Positions 31,578 to 43,180 of a stretch of 64,000 bases of DNA are shown in pieces. Location: contig OW804094.1 in NCBI GenBank assembly GCA_942159475.1, positions 56,106,966 to 56,170,965 of the forward strand. The letters are read 5' to 3'. Positions within the stretch are counted from its first letter, which is position 1; every line of letters begins with the position of its first letter. Under the pieces are notes generated by a model. That model saw only the letters and a program-made list of their open reading frames with translations, did no database searches and was not told where the DNA came from. A program made the position numbers and the translations under genes. Origin of the DNA: Sthenelais limicola. Taxonomy: Eukaryota; Annelida; Polychaeta; Phyllodocida; Sigalionidae.

Positions 31578-31711
31578 ACTCCAAGTATTATTATTATTAT
31601 TATTAACTAGAAATATTCTCACACCAGAACAGGCCCTGGTCTCAACTCCATCCCAGGAGGGAAAACACTAGACACAGGTCGAGAATTAGCACATAACTCC
31701 GTGCAACAAAA

Positions 31712-32596
31712 CTAAACATATTTTTGGAGGTCAGCTACAACCCTTGATTCAACAGCGCACTTTCTGTCGAAGGTAGAAACCAAGTAAGTCAGAACTGAAA
31801 GGCTCCTCCAGTCCCCCATTAGACAGATGTCTTCTAGAGGGATGCCGAGGGAATGGAGATAAGAGGCTCTACTACGCCTCAAAGAGTGGATACCAGCCAG
31901 GCTTGGATCCAACCCAATGGACCTCACGCACGATTTGAAGAAAGAGAGGATCTGGGCATACGAGATAGGAGTTGAAGGAGCCTCAGGGTTCATCAGAAGA
32001 GGTGCGGAAGCAGGGGCAGGAAACTGTAGAAAGTGTAAGTGTAACATGGAAACGACACACATACATGGATCAGCAACCACAGATATAGGAATTTGTAAAC
32101 TCCTTTCCTTTGATTGTATGGTTTTAGATGAGGCAATATGTAGAACCATACCAGTGTCTGTCCACACAATGTCAGAGCGACGAATAGTATGCGATGAGTT
32201 AGGATCAGGCACTAAATTAGACTTTCTGAGAAGTGTCCTGAAACTAAGGACAATGGCTGTCCAGCAGGCCATGTTGAAATCGGTCTTCTCTAGCTTATCA
32301 AACATTGCATGAAGATCCAGTGGAGTGACAATCAGTTTTACTGGTTCTGGCGAACCCAGCTGATGCTGGAGACCCGACATAATCAGTTTCACCAGGAAAA
32401 CCTCACGGTAGTTGGGCTCATAACCGTAGAAGCGTTGAGGATTAGTAACCGCTGATAGGTAGTTGGTGATGGACGTATACTTCATAGACCTCGCCAGCCA
32501 AACTAGAAACCTAACAACAGTCCTGGGGTCAGCTGGTACTGGAACTGCATTAATGATTTCACAGAAGAGAAGAAATTGAACATTTCTTGTTTTCAT
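31712..32596 (-). CDS. Ngaro-like tyrosine recombinase
   Basis: This 294-codon frame is intact. It would cut and join element circles into the genome through a phosphotyrosine bond. An N-terminal helical domain (TSITNYLSAV, about residue 45) is followed by catalytic Arg I in LLRKSNLVPD (about residue 130), SSKTIQ (the beta-hairpin region, about 163), HSLRRSRASYLHSLG (HxxR, about 246) and GDWRSLSVLTYL, with Trp in the second His/Trp position and the candidate Tyr. All expected catalytic residues are present, unlike in the dead relative at 10978-11820. The frame also runs upstream past the listed ATG, overlapping the end of RNase H in another frame, so expression could involve frameshifting or an internal start. 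Confidence 0.88.
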   Translation of the reverse strand: MKTRNVQFLLFCEIINAVPVPADPRTVVRFLVWLARSMKYTSITNYLSAVTNPQRFYGYEPNYREVFLVKLIMSGLQHQLGSPEPVKLIVTPLDLHAMFDKLEKTDFNMACWTAIVLSFRTLLRKSNLVPDPNSSHTIRRSDIVWTDTGMVLHIASSKTIQSKERSLQIPISVVADPCMCVVSMLHLHFLQFPAPASAPLLMNPEAPSTPISYAQILSFFKSCVRSIGLDPSLAGIHSLRRSRASYLHSLGIPLEDICLMGDWRSLSVLTYLVSTFDRKCAVESRVVADLQKYV

Positions 32597-32636
32597 AGTG
32601 TTGGTGGCCCAAGCATGACTAAGGGTGGCAGCAACC

Positions 32637-33138
32637 TCACTGTCCAGAGAGGAGACGTCGACTGCAACATAAAGAAGGATAATCAGCTATGATGCTAACC
32701 GAGTTTTCATGACCAATGCGAGAAAGCATATCAGGCACCACATTAAGAGAACCCGGAATATGTCTAGAAGACAAGTATATATTGCATTGTACGCATAGCC
32801 AAAAAACATCTCGTAAAATGGCCATGCATGAGGAGTTTGAGCTTTTCCCTTTGCTGATCATGTAGACGACTTGGCTATTATCAGAATAGCATATGACATG
32901 GTGATTGCAATACATAGGTAGGAACCACAGCAAGGCTTGCCACAAGGCCACCAATTCCCACAAATTCACATTATCATCACGATCCAATACACAGGCCACT
33001 TCAACATTTAACCAATGCCTATGCGAAGGGATGAGCGAGTCAACCTCATTCGGCATAAGTGAAGAGTCAAAATAACCAGCACACCAGTCCAGATCACAAA
33101 TCGCACCATAACCATTTGCACAGGCATCAGTATAGATA
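32637..33138 (-). CDS. Ngaro-like RNase H, main part
   Basis: The frame reads IYTDACANGYGA up to the LTR-element insertion point, then NLWELVALWQAL (Glu helix) and CYSDNSQVV (second Asp), and ends with HIPGSLNVVPDMLSR, which supplies the late His/Asp region. These are the ordered motifs of DIRS/Ngaro RNase H, which removes the RNA strand during replication. The 5' codons of the same domain lie on the other side of the 7.2-kb insertion (40293-40324), where the coding frame is conserved exactly. Confidence 0.88.
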
Positions 33139-33975
33139 TGTTACGAATGTGTGATGACTCTATGAAGCTCTGGGAAACCTCTGGAATATGTCCGGGTAAT
33201 CTCCGGAATATGTCCGGAATAATCTCCAGAATATGTCCGGAATAATCTCCGGAATATGTCCGGAATAAGTCCGGAATAATCTCCGGAATTACCTCTGGGA
33301 AATCACTGGAATAATCTCCAGGAAAAGTCCGGGAAACCTCCGGGAAACCGCCGGGAAACCGCCGTGATATCTCCGGCTGCCACCAGGGGCTACATATCAA
33401 GAACTGCTGCTATTCTCTGCTTATATTAGTTCATCATGTTATAACTAATTATTGGTTAATGATAGAGCTTCCAGACTTCGACCATCTCTTATGTTATATA
33501 TTACTCTAATTTATGATGAAGTTTATACTTATTTGCTCATTATATTTATTTATATATTCCTGATTCATATTGTACACACCTTATGTTACTTGCTATAATA
33601 TTCATGACCTTTGCATTGAGCTTCATGTATTGTCAGGGTTGGGGAACAAGGACCTCAACCTCACCTCAGGGATTTAAAGGAATAAACTGGACTTATGAAG
33701 TACTTTCTCTATATGTTATTCTTTCTGGAGAAGCGCTTAAAGAACATAGAATATTATCCACCCTAGGCCTTTGACATGGACATAGTTCTTTCCTCCACTA
33801 CCTTTGCTAGAGATATGATTAATATTTATTCAGAGAAGTAACCTATATGATCACGAATATATTATTATTAAATATCAATAGTATTTAAGCCTGGAAGAGA
33901 TCCAGAGTCGATACACAGAAAGTGCAACACTGGCAAATCATCTCACTGGAAAGAACATAGGCAAGATTCACAACA
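33139..33975 (+). repeat. 5' LTR of element 33139-40292
   Basis: The first 200 bp hold a tandem array of TCCGGAATAATC / TCCGGAATATG words (about 33180-33300). An AT-rich U3-like section, TATATTATTACT-type words and AATAAAC (about 33681) follow. Confidence 0.92.
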
Positions 33976-33976
33976 C

Positions 33977-33987
33977 TGGTGCCGTGA
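33977..33987 (+). promoter_or_regulatory. Primer binding site, tRNA-His type
   Basis: TGGTGCCGTGA starts one base after the LTR end and shares its first 11 bases with the primer site at 14227. Confidence 0.7.
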
Positions 33988-34084
33988 GAGTGAAGGAATG
34001 GTACTTAGGTATCTATTCCTAGAGTTCTGAGGTTGTCTATGCCGGATTTGGAATGACATTGTTCCTGGAATAATTATCTGGGAT

Positions 34085-34190
34085 AGCCTGGATCTGGAGC
34101 TCATGGATCCGGAGCACATGGACCTGGAGCACATGAATCCGGAGCACATGGACCTGGAATGCATGGATCTGGATCTGCTGGAGTACATGT
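34085..34190. repeat. TGGATC/CGGAGCACA tandem motif
   Basis: Short imperfect units such as GGAGCACATGGACCTGGAGC repeat about five times in the leader region. Confidence 0.8.
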
Positions 34191-34737
34191 ATTTATGATA
34201 CATGATAGACAGCTGGATTTTCCCAGAGGTATTCTTGGAGCATTGACATTGTCTTTACTGGATTGGAAGTATCATAGGCCATATTTTTGATATTTTTTTT
34301 TTCTTCACCCTGAGGACTCATGACTATCCGGACCATAGGAGACCTGGACCCCCGGATCAATTCTGCCCGGAGCTCCAGGACATTGGTTTCAGCATACAAG
34401 GATATTGAGGATCTCATCGGACATTTCATAGGATTGACTTCTTTTTTTTTCCACAATATTTTATAATACGATTTAATTCAATCGGACACAAGCTAGCTGT
34501 GTCCTTCCTAAGAGGATAGTGCTAAGTGACTCCAGTCTTTTACTTATCCTTTGGATGGTGTATTCCCCTTGCTAGGTGGATATTTTCCTGTTTCTTCCCT
34601 AGGACATATAGGGATATTTTGTCTAAATACCCTTCTGGATATCTCCTTATAGGCACTTTTGGACGGAAAAATCTGACTTTCCTGGGAAATATCAACCGTC
34701 TGGACTTAAGCATGGGTACAAATCAGAGGAGGGTTTA

Positions 34738-36800
34738 ATGGCAGGTTTCAATCTAAATACCCTGGAGGAAGTTCTACAAGATTGTATCTTGCAGACGACT
34801 AAGGAAAAAGCAGAATTGAATGGAGCGTTTCCAATTCGTCATGATGGACGGACAGCTGTGGTCCTACAGGACCGGAATGAGGAATTGACAAATGCAGATA
34901 CCCTCAAGGATGGCATCGATACCCAGGATGGCACATTTGCTGGATTACAGCAAGAGTCGAGTCGAGGCTAGTCCGGGACAATACCAACGTTTCTGGGGAT
35001 GCTGTAAATTGTTGGAAACAACAATCAATGTCTGCTCAGGCTGACCTCAAGAGAATAAATGATCAATTTGTCATGAAGGATGGTTCAGTTGTCTGGTAGT
35101 CTAAAGAATTGAAATCTTTAGATTTATACTCTATGACATACAACCAGGAAATTTCATGGCATACATGTCAGAGGAAGGAATGACATAAATGAATCATTCC
35201 AAAGACAATATGGGGCTTTTGATGCTGAGAGAGGATGATGATGAGGAAATATGTCCCATTAAGATCAAGGAATGTGCGAAGGAAAAAGGTACAGTGGATC
35301 AGCAATTAGGAACATTAGATGCTAAATTGTTGAAGGCCGTACAGCACAGGGACAATTAATGGTCCAAATCAGATCAATTGGAGGATGTTGTCAAATTAAA
35401 GGATGATGCCCTGATTAAAATTCGGAAGGATTATATGATACCAGAGTACAGTTGGATCTTTCTAAGAAAAATGTAGATGGTGCCATAAGTGGTGTTGACT
35501 ATTGGAAATCCGAAGCCAAGAATGCACAGCGGAATTTAGCGGACCAATTAATCATGCCGGATCCGATGTTGGACAGTCCGAGTTATGGAAATCTTTGGAT
35601 TCCCAGTCGCTGTATGCTTCGGGACAATATTTTCATGCTAGGAAAGGCACTAAAACAGCATTTCTAAAAGGAAAGCTTTGCTGCCTTTGTTTGATTCTGA
35701 TGGGGATGAGTTGGACATAAAAATATGGGACATGGACATGTGTCCTGTGAAAATCCAGGAATCTCTGGGCACTGCTGTCCCTCAGTGGTCGGAAAAGCCT
35801 AAATGTTCCATGCCTCCATCATTTGAGAGAAAGGATTGGTGTCAATATTTGGTATCGTTTGAAAATATCAGTACTGCGAATAATTGGACCATGGAAACTG
35901 TGCAGAATATAAGGAGAAGGGACTCAATAAGATCATAAAAGTATCTTCTACAATAGGAATCGTCTGCCAGGACAGGATATGGATACATTTGCTAATATCT
36001 CTGGTGATATGGGTTTTCTCTGGAAAGATATAGTTCCCACACTCGCCTGTTGATTTGACAATGTATCAAGGATATGCTGGATTTTTAAAAAAAACAAAAA
36101 AACATGGGTAGAAGCCAGTTCAGACATCCTCAGTGCAGTAACATGCATTACTGAAATTCCAGAAGGGATGGACTCAGGAGAGGAAAAGGTATTGGAAGTT
36201 ACTGCTATAGGAGATAAAAGGAAATGGTTTAACAATAGGAAAGGAGGGACCTGGAAGGATCAGGGGTCTCATTCCCCTTTTTAGTAAGTGGTGTGATACA
36301 ACCGGACACTCTACTTTTTCATGCCATTGCTTCCTTGCGGCCAAAGCTAGTTATGCAACAGACCATGCAGTGAATGGTTGCTCGGAACTGGGGAAAAGTG
36401 AGGGAAACGAAGAGTGGTTGGACTGGATAGGGCCAGTAGTCTGGCCACCGAAGTCCAAAATGGCTCCTCCCAACATACAGTGGTAGATGTAAATGATTCC
36501 TCAGGACCCCCTTCATTAGGGGAAGGTACAACCCCTGAAGCACTTGATTTATTACTGGTGAAAGGAAATGAGGAGGGAAATATTTATTATCTGCCTAACT
36601 TGAAGGGAGCAAGGTGGTATGCCCATGCTTCTTTTGGAGGAGATTTGCACCTTCTTGTGGCAAATTCCCATTCTGGGCTTGGAGAAACATCGCATGTCTG
36701 GAGATTCTACATTGGAAACATACACAGGGAATCAGGGATCCTGGGCTTGGATTTCCAAATGACAATGGACATGGTGTATAGGATCAGGAGGAGTCAATAG
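34738..36800 (+). pseudogene. Decayed gag and protease of the LTR element
   Basis: Frame 34738-34971 starts MAGFNLNTLEEVLQDCILQ and is helical, as in gag leaders. At about 35819-35885 the translation reads SFERKDWCQYLVSFENISTA followed by NNW, matching the W..Y...FE...NNW signature of Gypsy-type gag capsid. At about 36735-36760 ESGILGLDF matches the ILGxDF motif that closes retropepsin-like proteases, after LLVANSHSGLG. Stops and frameshifts separate these islands, so no functional protein is expected. They place the element's ancestor among Gypsy-like retrotransposons. Confidence 0.55.
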
Positions 36801-39430
36801 AGAGGGAAGGAGAAATTTTTGTGAATTCATGTCTAGCAATGGAACTTGGTGAAGTTGCAGATGGAATCTAGGGATTTTGAGAAATTATATTCTTTGATGC
36901 CTCGGATGTACCTACACCATGGGATTCTCTGTGTGGGGTTGAGGAAGGATCTTCATAATATAGACATGATTTTGGCACCTAACTGGGTCAGGTCATAACA
37001 ATTCTGCATGCTTCATAGTTCTCTTCAAAGTGGTCTTTTTGGTGTAAATTGGAATGCTACTTTGTGGATGGAGGGAAAGTCTGTTTCCAGTGGTTGAAAA
37101 ACTAGAGGAGTGGACATATCTCATCCGTTCAGGCATGATATAAATGGCGAAAGTGCATGTGGATTATCTAAAGCCTCACCTTGTCCTGGGCAGCAAGAGG
37201 TATTTAATTCTTGTACTGCAAAAAGTGAAACCAAGGGAGTGGATATTAAATCGCCAGAAAATGCCAGGAGAACTAGAATTAGGGTGACTAGGGCTCCCTC
37301 AAGATATGGCTTCTCTGGTTTGAATAATTCTCCAATACATTAATCCATAGGAAGGCTGGAGATGACATTTGATGTATTCATTGTCGCCAGTAGAAGTTAT
37401 ATACACGTAAAGAAGCTCTTGGTGAGACACATAGAGAATTGCTTCTAAATGGTGGATTAACGGCCAATTTTGAAACCATGAGATATTTTTTATTTTTCTA
37501 TCTTATTGGAAGAAAGTTATTAAGTTTTCTTCTATTGTTTATTTCTCTCTAACATTATTTGTTAGACTTCCTCATAAGAAGGACTGTAAATATGTTTAAA
37601 ACCATACCGCCAGGACATGGTATTAACACATGGAATTTCCATCAAATGGATCAGTTGGAGACCCATAAGGAGGATTACCTAACAAGTTTTCTGCTTAGGG
37701 ATATTCATGGATCCTCTCTCCTGTGTGAAGTATGTCCGAGAATTCATGGAATTCTGGTCATAAAGAGACACATAGATGTCCAGAAAAAAACAACAACAAC
37801 AAACAACAAACAAACAACAATGAAATAGCAGGACGATGGAAATATGATAATGAAACTGAAAGAAAACAACAACCATAGGATCTCTGTGCACCCTGTGAGG
37901 AGCCTCAGGATTGAGTGTGGATTCAGGGATGGACAATTTTGGATGTATTTGCTTCATTACATTGAAGAGCTTCCATGAACTGGATCTCTGGATTGCACTC
38001 AGCAAATGGAATATTGCTTAATATTTGTCCTAGATAATGAAGGGATATATCAACCATTACATTGGTCTGAATCATCTTCATGTAGTTCACAGGGCCCGGA
38101 TATGATCTGGAAATGACTGAATTTTGTGACACATCACATCAAAGCAACTACTGATTCATCAGCGACAATCGCTGAACCTCAGCAATCGCAGGACAAGAGG
38201 ACAATGGTTCAGGAGAAATATAGAAATAACAAAATTACTCTGCAAGTGATGATCGATCATTGAAAGGATATGTCCTATTCTACACTGGACTTGGAATCCG
38301 GATGGTAGAAAACAAGTTCTTAGAATTCTACTGGAACCAATTCATGGTCTTCCTGATGAGATAGTTATATGTTGTCAATGAGAGCAACCAGGAGCAAGAA
38401 CATAAATATGGACAGAATCCAAAATTTGGTTTGAATGGAGGCCAATTAAAGGAATACTATTCAGGAAAGTCAGAAGTTCCTAGGGAAAATGTTTAAGGTA
38501 TGAGGGTACATTGACTGTAGCCAGAGAATATCATATCTCATATGGATAGGATATTTCAGGACTTTTGTTCTGGCCATTGCAGAATAAACTTGGATTTGCT
38601 TGTATAGACGATCAGGATCCTTTTCTGTTTTTAAGGAACCTTAGATTTCAGGAAAATATATTGGGATATCTCACATCTATTCTGGATATCAAGTGTGTGG
38701 ATTTTGGCTTTGATTTGGATAATTGTGGAATTATCTTCGCTGAGAATGATACAACCCAGAGAGGAACAAAACATCAAGAAATCTAATAACGATTTTTGTA
38801 TGGATTCCTATCCTGGACAAACTTGGACCAGATATATAAAGACATGATGATAATTGCCTAGGGTCTAATGACAGACACTAATAGATCTAGGATTCCGGAG
38901 CATGATTCCCTAGTTCCAGGACGTGAAATGTTTGTTTTGAAATAGAATAAAAATATCCCAGGAAACATTCTAGGTGAATCATAGTAGGAAAGTGCCCATT
39001 ACTTCTATATACCTGGCCTTCACATCTATCTGGCAATGCTTTCATGCATTATGGACAAAACCGTATCATAGGAGGAGCAAGTTTGTTTGTAAATAGGAGG
39101 GAATTAATAAAAGAAAAAAAAAAGAAGGAACATCAAGATTAATCAGAAGAAACAGGATTAATTGGAAAGAGGAGCACATCTCAGGACTGCTTCAACTGAT
39201 GAGCAATCAGGAGATGGACAATTTGCCTGTATCATTATGTGGACTTTGTGAGCAGCAAATTTCTGGGATTCAACAACACTAAGGAGGAGCTAATTCCATC
39301 AATGGTACCTCCATACATCCTTTAACAGGGCTTCATTCATTCGTTATTACATGGACAAGTTATTGTTAATGGAATAAAATTTCATAACTCGTGGAATATG
39401 TTCTGCCTCCTTCCAAAATTTTATTTCCCT
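36801..39430 (+). other. Non-coding 3' interior of the LTR element
   Basis: About 2.6 kb with no frame above 110 codons and no motif I can name. Short A-rich runs occur at 37785-37815 and 39110-39125. Confidence 0.6.
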
Positions 39431-39444
39431 TGGTTGGGGGGGAG
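39431..39444 (+). promoter_or_regulatory. Polypurine tract before the 3' LTR
   Basis: TGGTTGGGGGGGAG directly precedes the right LTR. It is short but correctly placed. Confidence 0.75.
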
Positions 39445-40292
39445 TGTTACGAATGTGTGATGACTCTATGAAGCTCTGGGAAACCTCTGGAATATGTCCG
39501 GGTAATCTCCGGAATATGTCCGGAATAATCTCCAGAATATGTCCGGAATATGTCCGGAATAATCTCCGGAATATGTCCGGAATAAGTCCGGAATAATCTC
39601 CGGAATTACCTCTGGGAAATCACTGGAATAATCTCCAGGAAAAGTCCGGGAAACCTCCGGGAAACCGCCGGGAAACCGCCGTGATATCTCCGGCTGCCAC
39701 CAGGGGCTACATATCAAGAACTGCTGCTATTCTCTGCTTATATTAGTTCATCATGTTATAACTAATTATTGGTTAATGATAGAGCTTCCAGACTTCGACC
39801 ATCTCTTATGTTATATATTACTCTAATTTATGATGAAGTTTATACTTATTTGCTCATTATATTTATTTATATATTCCTGATTCATATTGTACACACCTTA
39901 TGTTACTTGCTATAATATTCATGACCTTTGCATTGAGCTTCATGTATTGTCAGGGTTGGGGAACAAGGACCTCAACCTCACCTCAGGGATTTAAAGGAAT
40001 AAACTGGACTTATGAAGTACTTTCTCTATATGTTATTCTTTCCGGAGAAGCGCTTAAAGAACATAGAATATTATCCACCCTAGGCCTTTGACATGGACAT
40101 AGTTCTTTCCTCCACTACCTTTGCTAGAGATATGATTAATATTTATTCAGAGAAGTAACCTATATGATCACGAATATATTATTATTAAATATCAATAGTA
40201 TTTAAGCCTGGAAGAGATCCAGAGTCGATACACAGAAAGTGCAACACTGGCAAATCATCTCACTGGAAAGAACATAGGCAAGATTCACAACA
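39445..40292 (+). repeat. 3' LTR of element 33139-40292
   Basis: Matches the 5' LTR apart from an 11-bp tandem-unit gain (an extra AATATGTCCGG near 39537) and one substitution. Confidence 0.92.
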
Positions 40293-40324
40293 GATAGACA
40301 CAGCATTGGTCAGATCGTGTTTCA
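40293..40324 (-). CDS. Ngaro-like RT/RNase H junction sliver
   Basis: These 32 bases translate (minus) to VKHDLTNAVSI. They join in frame to IYTDACANGYG across the LTR-element insertion on one side, and to FNGTAIV across the LINE insertion on the other. This sliver proves that both insertions hit the same element. Confidence 0.9.
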
Positions 40325-41219
40325 CATCCTAGGTCCACTACTATTTCTCATCTACATTAACGATCTCCCTGCTAACCTACCCAATGTCAAAACCCAGTTA
40401 TATGCAGATGACACTGTCATCTACACATCAACTAAATCCTACAATGCCTCCATCCCCACAATACAAACAGCCCTGCATGCACTTGAGACCTGGTGCAACA
40501 CAAACAAACTTACTATCAACACGAAAAAAACAAAAGTCATAGCTTTTACCCCAAAACGAACAGCCGCACCCACTGTTTCCAAACTGACTCTACAAAGCAC
40601 TGAGCTCGACCTAGTTGAACACTACAAGTACCTCGGCACCACACTAGACCACAAACTCAACTCACAGAAACAAATAAATGCAATAACACAAGCCACAAAC
40701 AACAAACTCTACATGCTAGCACGCATACGACACATGCTCACCAAACAATCAACACTGAAAATCTACAAAGCAATGATCTTACCCCTACTGGATTACAACT
40801 CAACAATATATAACTTTGCAACACAAGCAAACATAAACAAACTGGAACGCATCCAAAACCGAGCAGTCAGGATCATCACACTGACAAGAAAACATGATTC
40901 GGTAGCAGGGATGCTACCATCTCTAGGTCTCGAGTCGCTGGATCAAAGGAGGACAAAACATCTACTCTGCCTCATGTACAAACGATCCCGAGATACACCC
41001 ACAAACTCACACACACACACTAAGAACACCCGCTCGCAAAACAAATACAACCTGCCACTACCCATGCCAAAAACTGAAACTCTCAAAAGTGCGCCCTGTT
41101 ACAAGGGTGCCAAAGCATGGAACGCCCTAGCTTCAACAGAAAAGAACACCCTAACATACGAGCAATTCAAGAATCGCCTCAAGACTAACCAAATCTCTCT
41201 CAATATTCACTCAGACTGA
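40325..41219 (+). CDS. LINE reverse transcriptase C-terminal part
   Basis: About 298 codons are open from the truncation point to the natural stop. Visible are ILGPLLFLIYINDLPANLP, then QLYADDTVIY with an intact YADD, LTINTKKTKVIAF, KYLGTTLDHKL (thumb side) and the C-terminal RIQNRAVRIIT and YKGAKAWNAL motifs of Jockey/CR1-like pol. The fingers of RT and the endonuclease are missing through 5' truncation, so the fragment is inactive. It has no internal stops, which suggests a fairly young insertion. Confidence 0.88.
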
Positions 41220-41650
41220 CCAATAAACCAAACCAAATGGTATGCAGTATCTTCACGCTACCATAACAAACCCACACTGAACCGATGACATGCTGTATCT
41301 TCAAGCTGTCCAAATTCAAATCCATCCAACTGACCATGACTTTTATTCTTATCCTAAAGAGTACTTCACCTTGTTACCTATTTTTGATTTATGTGATTAT
41401 GTGTTTAACCTAACTTGATCTCGAGTAGTATTTTTACATAAGGTATAGTCTAGCTAGACACAGCAGTGGGAGGAAGACCATGGTATTTCTTTTGAATTAT
41501 CACCCGTGAGCCCATTATCCTCAAGTGTTCGTCGACATCCATTGTTCATAATATTATTTGTACACTGTGCATGCCCATTTATGTTCATTTGTCACCTCAC
41601 GGAAGATTAGCTGTATAAAAATTCTAAATAAAAAAAAAAAAAAACAAAAA
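40325..41650 (+). mobile_element. 5'-truncated Jockey/CR1-type LINE inserted in the Ngaro-like element
   Basis: It starts abruptly within RT and ends in an A-rich tail (41628-41650, AATAAA then A16). On removing it the Ngaro coding frame closes exactly. No clear target duplication is visible (at most AC), so the insertion was essentially blunt. Confidence 0.85.
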
Positions 41651-43180
41651 ACTATGGCAGTACCGTTGAAGTGCCTAGAAAATTTTTTCCACCAACACAA
41701 ATCCTCTTTGAATTCGCTTGGCAGCTTGATCCGAGCATTCATGTCCTTGTGATCATTTAACAAGGCGATGCACCGTTGTGAGAAGGTTCTGCCACCCCGT
41801 ACGATCATCGCACAGTGGCACAGCAAGCCACATAGATGTTGGAGTTGATGTAAGGTAGCTGAACTCTTGCCATCAAAAAGATCGATATTGTGGTACAACT
41901 TTTGCAATTTACCATCAGGCAACGACAAGCTCATCTGCACGGTGTCAATGATAATACCGAGGTACTGGAGCAAGGTAGAAGGAGATTTACATTTCTTCCA
42001 CGAAATATAAAATCCAAGTGAGCCCAGCAAATTCACCAAGACGATCTGAGTATTCTGGCACGACTCAAAGGAGTCCCCTACCACCAAATAATCGTCCAGA
42101 TAGGCGTTCACTCGTGGAAAACCTCTCCTGTTCATAGCATTTACCACAATTAAACCTACTAATTTCGGTGAAGATGAAGGGAGCGCACTTAACTCCAAAG
42201 CAGAGCCTTGTGTCCCAGTATGCCTTCTCACAAGATTCCCCTGGGAACCTCCATTTGATGCCCATGAGAGGCAAGCACGACGGATGTACTGTCACCGACC
42301 TGTAGGCTGCAGTAATGTCTATCGATGCTAGATAATCACCACTGTGGATCATCTCAGTGACGCAGTCCATGCCGGTGAAGGAGAATTTTTCTCAGGTATC
42401 ACGCTGAAAGTTATTAACTGAAATTCCTAAGGGCCTCCTACAGTCAGTTATAGGTCTATAAGCAGAATCACCTTTCGGAACAGCACCAATGGAATGGGTG
42501 CACTTAGCAGCGTGGGGGGCAGCGATGTATTTTCCATCTCTTACTTCTTCCATTAAGAGATCAGAGATAAACTTGTAAGCCTCAGGTAGAAGGGCCAAAC
42601 TGTAATTTTTACACTCGTATGAAGGAACCAAATCTACATCATCTACCACCATGAAGCCATCAGTGATACCATTGAGCAGGAAATGTTTTAATTTCAGGAC
42701 AGTTTCAGAGGCTAGTTCAGCGACCCACTTGTTAATTTTCATTTGCGACCTACAGCCACCAATGAGATGAAAATCACACACATGTTGCTCAGGGCGATCT
42801 AAGTCGATAAGAATAGTGTCTGGCACGTCCGGATAACTCACAGGTTGACACGAAGTAAGATGATTATCATAATCATCAACACTCAGGAACAAGTCAGAAC
42901 CGTACACGATATGGTTAGTTGAGACATCATCCGGCGTAGGTGCCAACTCTTTGTACGACACGTAACTATCCTCTTTTGGATGGAGATCAACGTATGGATT
43001 CATCTCATCTCCCAGCGAAAGACAACCAACATTGCTATGAACTCTTTGTACATTTTCCAACGAAGATTCAGGAGAAGAATTAGCAGAAATTACCATTTTG
43101 TGTGGTTCACTTAGACAAAGTCCCGGTATATCAATGTTATGGTCGCCATCTTGGATGTTTGGCTTCCGGTGGGAGGTCAC
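41651..43180 (-). pseudogene. Ngaro-like reverse transcriptase
   Basis: The minus frame carries GAVPKGDSAYRPITDCRRPLG (fingers), then an in-frame TGA (about 42389), DYLASIDITAAYRSV (first catalytic Asp) and GVKCAPFIFTEISR. A frameshift near 42165 leads to VNAYLDDYLVVG, the YLDD-type active site usual for DIRS/Ngaro RT. LQYLGIIID, the connection to W....F and FNGTAIV reach the LINE insertion at 41650. The order and spacing are complete, so only one stop and one frameshift disable it. About 130 residues of Asp-rich linker (43180 to about 42790) precede the RT and continue from gag. Confidence 0.87.

Larger units (their letters stand above)
33139..40292 (+). mobile_element. Non-autonomous LTR retroelement inside the Ngaro RNase H gene, 7.2 kb
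   Basis: LTRs are 837 bp (33139-33975) and 848 bp (39445-40292), beginning TGTTACG and ending TCACAACA. They differ by one extra 11-bp unit in the right LTR and one T/C change (about 33715 versus 40041), so the insertion is young. The 4-bp target GATA flanks it (33135-33138 and 40293-40296). A primer site follows the left LTR and a G-rich purine tract precedes the right one. The interior has only broken gag and protease traces. Like the element at 13723 it must have moved in trans. Confidence 0.92.
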
